Shown here piece after piece: positions 55,880 to 64,000 of a DNA stretch of 64,000 nt. The notes beneath the pieces are model-generated. The model was not told the DNA's origin. It saw only the letters and a list, made by a program, of their open reading frames with translations, and did no database searches. The number at the start of each line of letters is the position of its first letter. Positions within the stretch are counted from its first letter, which is position 1. Made by a program: the position numbers and the translations under genes. The DNA is from Cacajao melanocephalus (Eukaryota; Chordata; Mammalia; Primates; Pitheciidae): the NCBI GenBank assembly GCA_963573385.1, contig CAUYLG010039218.1, forward strand, positions 32,216 through 96,215. The letters run 5' to 3'.

Positions 55880-56109
55880 CTTCTCCTTAGGAGGAGGGGG
55901 AGAGAATCTCTTGGCACAAGCTAGAAAGATGTCAGGGTCTGGCTTGCCACGCTGCACTTCGGGGTCGTCTCCCAGCACGATGTGAGAAAACAAGCTGAAG
56001 AACTCCTTGTGCTGGCTCGTCTTCATCTCGAACGACGCAGACCCCGAGCTGGTGGCCAGGGCAAAGGGGATGTCGTGTTTCCGCAGGTGGACGATGAGTT
56101 TCTCAGCCC
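55880..56109 (-). CDS. PUDP: PUDP exon 3, HAD motifs II and III
   Basis: This internal exon of 230 bp begins after a pyrimidine-rich acceptor (cctcctccccag|GG). Two bases complete a glycine codon split with exon 2, then 76 codons run from [11 protein letters not shown] to FSPPPPKEK, ending at the donor AAG|gtaagc. It corresponds to about residues 94-170 of human PUDP. HAD motif II ([10 protein letters not shown], phosphate-binding Ser) and motif III (RGKPDPDIF, catalytic-site Lys) are both present, so the core fold is intact. Seven residues differ from the human sequence I recall, including G to D in the RKHDIP segment and AM to PK in SPPPPKEK. Exons 1-2, with the nucleophile DxDG motif and cap domain, would lie above 64000. 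The frame is open throughout and joins exon 4 in phase. Confidence 0.95.
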
Positions 56110-56973
56110 CTGGGGAGGAGGAGGGAAGGACTGCGGTGAGGGGTGAGGCCTCCACCACAAGGCCTTCTTCCAGGGATGGTCCCTCCAGCTGTGTGGCAGC
56201 ACACTCTCAGGCTTCCTCTGGGTCAGGAATTTCTGACCCAGGACAGGTTGTCTAAAAGAGGTTGTCAGCTTCAAAACATCCCTGCTCAAGGTAAAATAAA
56301 CCAAAAAGTCAAAAAAGCTATTGGGGACTGAGCAATGGCATTTCCCAAAGGAACAGAAAAGGAGCACTCTGGGAGGCACTGCTGCTTTGTCTGCTGGGCC
56401 TCTTTATGAAATGGGGACAAAGATAAGGGGCAGGCCGGGATGTGACTGGACCTGGAATCTGGCCAGGCCACCGCGGAAGGCACCACACAGCAGGGCATTG
56501 CTGAACCATACTTTTTCCCCAAAGCAGTCAATACACAAGGGCTATGCTTTTGGCGTCTCCTGCAAAAATGCTGTATTCTGCAGAAAACATTTAATCATTC
56601 TTCACCCTGCTGAGGTGAGGAAATCACATAACGGCCTTCCCGAGATGCTGAAGAAGGCTGTGGCTGGCTGAGGGATGGCTGTGGTGCTACTTAACAAGGG
56701 ATCAGGGGACAAAAGAAAGCTGCTGAACACAGCGGATCAACAGCAACATGCCATATGAAAAGAGCATCCTCACGCTGTCATTAGCCATATGGATTAACCA
56801 CAGGGACCACATGGGTTCAGGGAGGTCATCACAGAGCCAATAACGAGAGGAGTACTTATCAGAAAGGGTCAAAAATACCAGGAGTCGTTACCACCTTTAA
56901 CTTATGCTAACTAGCACAACAGGAACATCTAAATCCACACAAGGTATGACGGTTTGTCCAAAATTGTATTTTA

Positions 56974-57258
56974 TTTTTGAGACAGGGTCTCTCTCTGTCA
57001 CCCAGGCTGGAGTGCAATGGCCGATCTCGGCTCACTGCAACCTCTGCCTCCCAGTTTCAAGCGATTCTCCTGCCTCAGCCTCCTGAGTAGCTGGGACTAC
57101 AGGCGGATGCCACCCCACCCAGCTAATTTTTGTATTTTTAGTAGAGATGAGGTTTCACCATGTTGGCCAGGCTGGTCTCAAACTCAGCCTCAGGTGATCC
57201 ACCAGCCTCAGCCTCTCAAAGTGCTGGCATTACAGGCGTGAGCCACTGTGCCTGGCCT
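56974..57258 (-). repeat. Alu with 14 bp target-site duplication
   Basis: TTTTTGAGACAGGGTCTCTC to GAGCCACTGTGCCTGGCC, flanked by AAAATTGTATTTTA at 56960-56973 and 57259-57272, a perfect duplication starting with the L1 endonuclease-type AAAA. Confidence 0.97.
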
Positions 57259-57479
57259 AAAATTGTATTTTAAATCATCGTGTAATCATGCCTATTTTAA
57301 TAATATCATGAAGTAATATCCCTACTTTGTCAATTGTTACACAGAAGAATCAACGTAGTCATTTTTTCCAAACACCTAAAGTCATTCACGGTAAGGTAAC
57401 AGATAGATATCTGGAGCACCCGACCCCCTAGAGATTTTTAAAAGGAAGGCATGGATAGATTGTAATGCCAGTACAAAGT

Positions 57480-59210
57480 TAAATAAAGCAAATGAAATCA
57501 AGCAAAATCTAGCATTCCATTGGGTGTAGAATTTATAGTGTCTAACATTCAATCAAAAATTACCATGCCACAAGGAAGCGAATACCACTCACAACCAGGA
57601 AGGAAAAAAAATGTTGTCTATAGAAACCTACTTTAAATATAACTACACAGATAGATTGAAAAATAAAAGGATAGAAAACTACATACCACATGACTATTGC
57701 TCAAAAGAGAGCCAGGTTACTTACATTGATAACAAGCCTTTAGAACAATGAATATCATCAGGGATAAAAAGGAGCATTTCATAATGACAAATAGGTCAGT
57801 TCATCAATAAGACATAATTCTAAATGTGTAAACATCAAATAGCAGAGCTTCACAATGTATAAAGCAAAAACTAACAGAACTGAATGGAGAAACACAAACA
57901 TAGAAGGAAGTTTAAAACTCCTCTATCAGTAATTGATAGAACAAGTAGACAGAAAAGAAGTAAGGATACAGCAGACTTCAGAACCACGGCCAAGCAGCCT
58001 GACATAATTGACGTTTATGTAATACTTCTCTCAACAACAGCAGAAACCACATTAGTTTTAAGTGCACATGGAACATTCAACAAGAGAGATCCTATTATAA
58101 ACAATAGAACAATTCTCAAAAATTATAAAATACTTAAAATCATACAGAATATCTTCTCTAACAATGATAGAATTAAAATAGACATTAATAATAGAAAGGA
58201 ATGTGGAAAATCACAAATATTTGGATGTTACACTTCTATGTAAGATACAGGTCAAAGATGAAATCACAAAGGGAAACTAGGTAATATTTTTTAAAGAACC
58301 AAAAACTATCAAAATTTCTGGGATGTGGCTAAAACATTGTTTAGAGTAAAACTGATGGCATTAGGTGAAATGTTAAATGATAAGGTCTCAAATAAGTGAT
58401 CTAAGTTGTCACATTTAAAACCTCAAAGAAAGAAGTTCAATGATTTAGAACATCCAGGAAAAGAGAAAATTAAGCCCAAAACAAATAAAAGGAAGGAGAT
58501 AAAAAAAATGAGAGAGAAAATTAATGAAATAGGAAGGAGAATACAGAAAACTAAATCAAAAGCGAGTTCTTTGAGAAGAGCAATTCAATTAGTAGACTCC
58601 TAGCTAAACTGATCAAAACAATCAAGAAGATCCAAATGTACCAACCTTAGCAGGGAAAGAGTGGCCAACACTACAGAGCCCAACATCAATAAAATGATAA
58701 AAACTTAATTATTACAGGAGTAAATGACAACACACTTGACCACTTAGATGAAATCAGATAATTCTTTGAAAAATAGAAAACTCCCTCAAGAAGACATGAA
58801 TAACCTGAATAGCCTTCTGTCAATGAAAGGAAGTGAATTTGTAGTTAAAAACCTTCTCACATCTTGGATTAGATGGCCTCACTGGTAAATTTGCTAACTT
58901 CCCAAGAAAAAAAAGAATGCCAATTCTAAACAGACTTAAGAGGAAATAGGAGGAAACATCTCTTTACTCATTTGACATCAGCACTCCCTTTCCCCAAAAC
59001 CGGACAAAAGCCAGACAAGAAAACTACAGATCTCATGAACACATACACACCTCCACACATAAAAACAATATTCAACCAGTGTAGAAGTATTCCACATGAA
59101 GAGCTTCTACAGAACTTCAATCCATTAGTTAAAAATATTAAAATGTCACACTATTTCATTAGTTTGCAACAACCACTAATTATTATCACAGAGGACTACA
59201 TTTATTAGCT
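57480..59210 (+). mobile_element. Old L1M/HAL1 fragment, ORF1 to ORF2
   Basis: It starts with the ATTCAATCAAAAATTACC motif of L1M ORF1 and continues with ORF2-like stretches (CAGAACTGAATGGAGAAAC, AAAATTAATGAAATAGGAAG, AGTAGACTCCTAGCTAAACTG). Many stops; the 119-codon frame at 57884 is a remnant. Confidence 0.75.
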
Positions 59211-59230
59211 AAATTTCAATTTAAACCTTA

Positions 59231-59500
<270 letters not shown>

Positions 59501-59682
59501 TTAAAATGATCTGACTTTGAAACAAGATTTTCAAATTACTGTATCATACAATTTTAAACCAATATTTAAAAAAATAACAGAGCACATTTAAACACATGGC
59601 TCTCTGTAAAACACACTGTATAAAGAAAATATTGTTAAAGTACTTTGGTGCTATTAATTTAAAAAACTTAAATACAGATTAT

Positions 59683-59965
59683 TTTATTATTATTATTGTT
59701 TTGAGACAGGGTCTTGCTCTGTGACCCAGGCTAGAGTAGAGTCGAGCAATCATAGCAGCCTCAACCTCCTGGGCTCAAATGATCCTCCAGTCTCAGCCTC
59801 CAGAATAGCTGGGACTACAGGTGCATGCCACCATGCCTGGTAAATTTTTTTGTTTTGTAGAGACAAGGTCTCCCTATGTTGCCTAAGCTGGTCTTGAATT
59901 TCTGCTTCAAGTAATCCCCTTGCCTTGGCCTCTCAAAGCCCTGGGCTTACAGGGGTGAGTTTATC
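59683..59965 (-). repeat. AluJ-like Alu
   Basis: TTTTGAGACAGGGTCTTGCTC to GGGCTTACAGGGGTGAG; diverged, minus strand. Confidence 0.9.
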
Positions 59966-60214
59966 CTTGTAGCATCTCTATTGCTGTGAATTATTTCTAA
60001 GGTACCAGCTGTAACAGTGCAGTACATAAACAAATGCACACCAATATGCTTGGTCTGGAATGCAGCTCAATATTCTTACTGATAGAGAATGAATCAAAAA
60101 TGTTTTTGGATGACTGCTTTATACCACCACAGCATATCAAGATCTTCAAAATGCTTGGGACTCGTATGAAGATGAAACTCTAGACATGACTCTGACCACA
60201 GTTAGAGACTACAG

Positions 60215-60365
60215 GACATCTGTCAATTATATGTTCTCTTTGGGCCTCAATTTTATCATCTGTCAAAGAGCAATGATTAACATTCCTCATGGAATTAATT
60301 CACAAGAAGCACAATGCCTGGAAAATGATATGGGTGATGAAGCCCCAGATAAACGTTAGCCAGTG
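60215..60365 (+). repeat. MIR SINE fragment
   Basis: TTGGGCCTCAATTTTATCATCTG, GCACAATGCCTGGAAAATGA and GATAAACGTTAGCC follow the MIR core and 3' part in order. Confidence 0.65.
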
Positions 60366-61363
60366 TCATCAGATAAAGCTCCAGTGTATAGTCAGGAACC
60401 AAGGATCCTAATCTCCTGATTCACAGCTGCCTGATGCCTTCACAAAGTTTTTCATCTTTTAAAGACTGCACACCACCTTTTTCTTACACAGTGGCTTTCC
60501 CTGAGAAGTAAAAGACTAAAAAACGTAAATGGAGCTCTGTCCTAGGGAGAAGTTGGTTAATTATGTGTATAAATGGACTCTATCTCCCAGCTCCTAGCAT
60601 TTGGTGTGTTTCCGTGGGTTTACAGGAAGGGCAGAGAGACAGATAGCTGTTGCTCCAAACAATCAGCTCACAGGACACATCTTCAGGGGAAGAACTGGGG
60701 AATGTGCAGAATCAACACTGTGGGTAGGAGGAAACGCTCCTGCTTTCTGCCATCCTACAAACCCAAGGTGGGTGAGAATAGGAATGTGCAATTAAAGAGG
60801 ATGAAACAAAGGAAAGAGGCAGAAGACAGGCAGCTGACATGCGATCTCAGGTGTTCTTGGCATTCTTTTGTTGGGTGATCTGGCCTTCAGAACCCTAAGA
60901 GCCTAGACATTCTCTGTACTACCTGAGACCTGCAGTGAGCAACAGGAGCAAGTGGGGGGCACCAGGGGTTGACGATGCAAAGAAGAAGAGGGAACCACTT
61001 AGAGTGCCATGCATGTCATTAATTCTGTGTTCTGAGAACCATGTCCTGGGCCTCAGTCAAGAAGAGTTTTATGAAGTGAGACACAGAAGGCAGCCTGTGC
61101 CACTGGGACAGATGATGTGGTCAGCTGATGGATGCCACCTGGCTGCCTGTGAGAAGACACTGATGCTGTCCCAGGACCAGACACATCTGTGGAATTCTGC
61201 TGGGCCTCCACCTCCTGCATGGGCATTCTAAGGGTGCCTGGCCCCTCTCACCTGATCCCACCATGGGGAAGGTGCTTTGGCATGCTATCTTTCTAGGGGC
61301 TACTTTCACAGTCGCCTGAACAGCAGGTGTTATGCTTCAAAAGCTATGTGTGACAGAGAGCAG
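60366..61363. other. Unassigned intron 2 sequence
   Basis: No exon or confident repeat. Confidence 0.4.
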
Positions 61364-61799
61364 TGGGTTGAATGGTGGCCCCCACACAGAAGTCCTAACT
61401 CCTAGTACTTCTGCCCTTGTTTAGAAAAAGGGTCTGTGCAGATGTAATTAAGTTAAAAATCTTGAGATGAGATCACCCTGGATTTAGGATGGGCCCTAAA
61501 TGTGATGACTGTTGTCCTTAGAAGAGACCAAAGAGGGGAGAGAAACACAGAAGAAAAGGCCATGGGTAAATGGAGGCAGAGGCTGGAATGATGCAGCCAC
61601 AAGCCCAGGGATGCCTGGAGCCCCCAGGAGCTGGGAGAGGCAGCAAGGATCCTCCCATAGAGCCTCCAGAGGGAGTGTGGCCCTGTGACACCTGGATTTC
61701 AGACTTCCAGTCTCAAGAGCTGGGAGAGAGTCCATTTCTGTCATTAGAAGTTGCTGAGTTTTTGGTGTCTTGTGGCAGCAGCCCCAGGAAATGAATACA
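61364..61799 (+). mobile_element. MLT1-like MaLR LTR
   Basis: GTTGAATGGTGGCCCCCACAC, GATGTAATTAAGTTAAAAATC, GGATGGGCCCTAAATGTGATG and GCAGCCCCAGGAAATGAATACA match an LTR consensus of MaLR type in order. Confidence 0.65.
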
Positions 61800-62169
61800 C
61801 AAGTGCTCTCTTCTTGACTGTGAAAGAGCAGAAAAGACACTGCCAGGTGTCTGTAGAAGACTCAAACAGGCAGAAGACAGGAATGTGCCAGAAAAAAATG
61901 ACAATCCAGAGAAAAGTGGGCAAGGAAGCAACAGTCATAATAATAATTAATATTCACACAGACATATGTTACTGAGTCCTTAAAACAAAAACAGAATGCA
62001 AGAAAAGAACAATGCCCAGAAGAAGAAAGAGCACATGAAGTTTAAAATAAATCAGGAAAGGAGGGCCAACACAGGCAATGTCAGCTATGACACCAAGCTG
62101 TCTGGGGATAAGGTTCAAGGAGGTTGGAGGGCAGGTGGTGGACAGATGGCTGCTCTTTCTTGCTCCTTA

Positions 62170-62485
<316 letters not shown>

Positions 62486-63455
62486 GTCATCTGTGATTTT
62501 TAAAACACTGACAATATTCAAATATAACCAGAAAGAAACTGCCTGATTGATACTGCTTTATTTCCTGTGAGGCAGTTTCACTTTCTGAGGACTACAGAAA
62601 AACCTCACCACCCTCCAGCCTCCACACCCTTCCTAAGGCTCAGAATCTGAGCTGTTACCTGCTTCTTTGTGGGTGAAGACTCAGTTCCTGTGCTACCGCT
62701 TCCTGGGAACTTTACCAGGCTCCTCCCACCCTTGTAAACCTCTGGGATTCACCAGAATACCTCCAGCACTTGGCTGTAGTTATCTGAGTTGTATGTATGT
62801 GGTTAGAAACTTTCACTCAAGAATGAGTCATAACCTCTGTACTCCCAAGACCCCATGAAGACATCCAGTGAGTAAACTGCTTATTTCCTACCCTCTGTTT
62901 TCCTCATCCTCGTACTCCCTCTACTCTGTTTTCAGGACTGGAAGGCAGTGGTGGGAGCAGGAATCATTCCTTTTCCTTGCAGTACATGTGTGCAGCATGG
63001 AATAAAAAAAAAAAAAATGATTTCAGATACATAGTGGGAAGTGAGCTAGTTTTCTTTTGGCTCCATCCATGGCTTATGAAGCAACCTCTGAATGCTGGCT
63101 GTGGGGTGTGAGGATGGCCTCTGTGCTAGACAAAAATGCTCGGAGTTTCTTAGGGTTTGTGTTTCCAATCAGGAGTCCACGCTTGGCTGGCACATGCTGG
63201 GCCCTCAATAAATACCCAAGGCCAATTTTGGACAGACAATTAAGGCAAAGATCATTAAAAATAATATTTGGCTACTTGAAAATCGCTCAAAGACTAGATT
63301 TTAAGTGTTCTCCCCATAAAACATGATGAGAAAGTGAGATGATAGATGGGTTAATTAACTTGACGTAGCCACTCTGCAATGTATACACACTTCAAAACAT
63401 GTTGTGCGTGACAACTATATACGATTTCTATTTGTCAATTAAAATATAAATAAGT
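62486..63455. other. Unassigned intron 2 sequence before the L1
   Basis: No exon. A short A-run (about 14 A after GGAAT) at 63003-63017 is not preceded by a recognisable retrocopy. Confidence 0.4.
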
Positions 63456-63469
63456 GGGGCGGAGAGATC

Positions 63470-63479
63470 CAAGATGGAC
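63470..63479 (+). promoter_or_regulatory. YY1-type motif at the L1 5' end
   Basis: CAAGATGGAC lies 14-23 bases into the element. Human L1 carries a YY1 site (CAAGATGGCC) at the same place, where it sets accurate transcription start. The AAGATGG core is kept, with one change after it. Confidence 0.6.
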
Positions 63480-63939
63480 GATTAACAACAGCTCAGGATT
63501 GTAGCTCCCAGTGAAAGCGCATAGAGCGAGTGGACGCCGCAATTTCAGACGAATTTCTGTGGCCCACAAACTGGGAGATTCCTGGCGGAGGAGCCACACG
63601 GGTCACCAGCGCAACTCTTTTGGCCGGCGCAGCTGTTTTGCTGGCGCCCTGGCGCGCGGCGCGGCGCTTCTCAGTGCGGAGTATACGCGACTGGGCACCC
63701 TTTGAGTCGGGCTCGGCAGGTACCACCCCCACAAGGAGAACAGCAATTGGAAGCCCTGAGGACTGAGAGTTTCACAGTAAGCACAGCTGAACCAGGGAAG
63801 GCCTAGCTCTGTGGGGAAGGGGCGTCTGCCAAAGGAAAACTAAGAAACAGAAAAAACTTCACCAACAAGCCAGACGTTCACTCAGACCCAATCTGAAAGT
63901 CGGCAATTACAAAGACGACAGGTGGATAAATCCACAAAA

Positions 63940-64000
63940 ATGGGAAGAAACCAGTGCAAAAAGGCTGAGAACACCCGAAATCAGAATGCCTCTCCTCCTA
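63940..64000 (+). CDS. L1 ORF1 protein, N-terminal 20 codons (partial)
   Basis: The ATG at 63940 opens MGRNQCKKAENTRNQNASPP and is still open at the window end. ORF1p is the trimeric RNA-binding chaperone of the L1 ribonucleoprotein; its coiled coil and RRM would follow beyond 64000. The start is chosen because it follows the conserved A-rich leader and matches the MG(R/K)(N/K)Q start of primate ORF1p. Whether the whole frame is intact cannot be judged here. Confidence 0.8.
   Translation, partial: MGRNQCKKAENTRNQNASPP

Larger units (their letters stand above)
63456..64000 (+). mobile_element. L1 retrotransposon, 5' UTR and start of ORF1 (runs off window)
   Basis: The element starts with a G-run (GGGGCGG) directly after AT-rich host DNA, carries a GC- and CpG-rich 5' UTR of about 484 bp, and enters an L1 ORF1 at 63940. 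An intact 5' end argues for a full-length insertion; most copies are 5'-truncated. The 5' UTR body (for example the GCGCGCGGCGCGGCG run near 63651) does not match the human L1PA promoter as I know it, but the bases leading into ORF1 (GGTGGATAAATCCACAAAAATGGG) resemble those of other primate L1s. I link this 5' UTR type to New World monkey L1s. It lies antisense to PUDP in intron 2. The 3' end, poly(A) and target-site duplication are outside the window. Confidence 0.85.

Noticed and set aside
62999..63017. AATAAA plus A-run as the end of a retrocopy
   Set aside because: The signal runs directly into the A-run, with no recognisable gene sequence or flanking duplication upstream.
63493..63766. 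Arg/Ala-rich frames on both strands
   Set aside because: They lie in the GC-rich L1 5' UTR.

Overview
This is vertebrate, almost certainly primate, nuclear DNA. Short coding exons sit in tens of kilobases of AT-rich non-coding sequence packed with Alu, L1, MaLR/ERV LTRs, MER1/MER5/MADE1 DNA transposon fossils and microsatellites. The best lineage clue is the L1 element entering at 63456. Its 5' UTR is only about 480 bp and is unlike the roughly 900 bp catarrhine (human-type) promoter, and its ORF1 begins MGRNQCKKAENTRNQ. I associate that combination with New World monkeys, so a platyrrhine is my first guess (inference, not proven).

The only protein-coding gene I can support is PUDP (HDHD1, pseudouridine-5'-phosphatase) on the minus strand. 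Its last two coding exons are at 55880-56109 (exon 3) and 33689-33865 (exon 4, with the stop), separated by a 22.0 kb intron. Both splice junctions are canonical and in phase, so this is the spliced gene and not a processed copy. The first two coding exons lie beyond 64000. A 3' UTR of about 1.3 kb probably runs down to an AATAAA near 32370. In human this gene is at Xp22.31 next to STS; I infer the orthologous region here, X or Y copy undecided.

Layout. 1-32349: gene-poor sequence downstream of PUDP, made of ERV1 LTRs (4250-5040, 7604-8146, 8581-9118, 20074-20618), a MADE1 mariner hairpin (10166-10245), old L1 pieces (13000-14420, 20890-22700 with a nested MLT2-type LTR), an AT-rich palindromic block (16984-17405), a compound (TG)n tract, MaLR LTRs, and a 5'-truncated younger L1 (28640-29334). 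32350-33688: predicted PUDP 3' UTR. 33866-55879: PUDP intron 3, with many Alus, two THE1/MST LTRs, a MER1 element and a rearranged Alu containing a shuffled copy of flanking DNA (45504-46058). 56110-64000: part of PUDP intron 2, with L1M, Alus and, at the end, the 5' end of an apparently full-length L1 antisense to PUDP.

The other long open frames are chance frames or lie in repeats. I found no operon, CRISPR array, tRNA, rRNA or novel multi-gene system. The most interesting items are the L1 promoter placed so that antisense transcription would run into PUDP exons 3-4, the templated insertion inside an Alu, the AT-rich palindrome, and the number of amino-acid changes in the PUDP exons. Repeat subfamily names are from memory of consensus sequences and should be confirmed with a repeat database.
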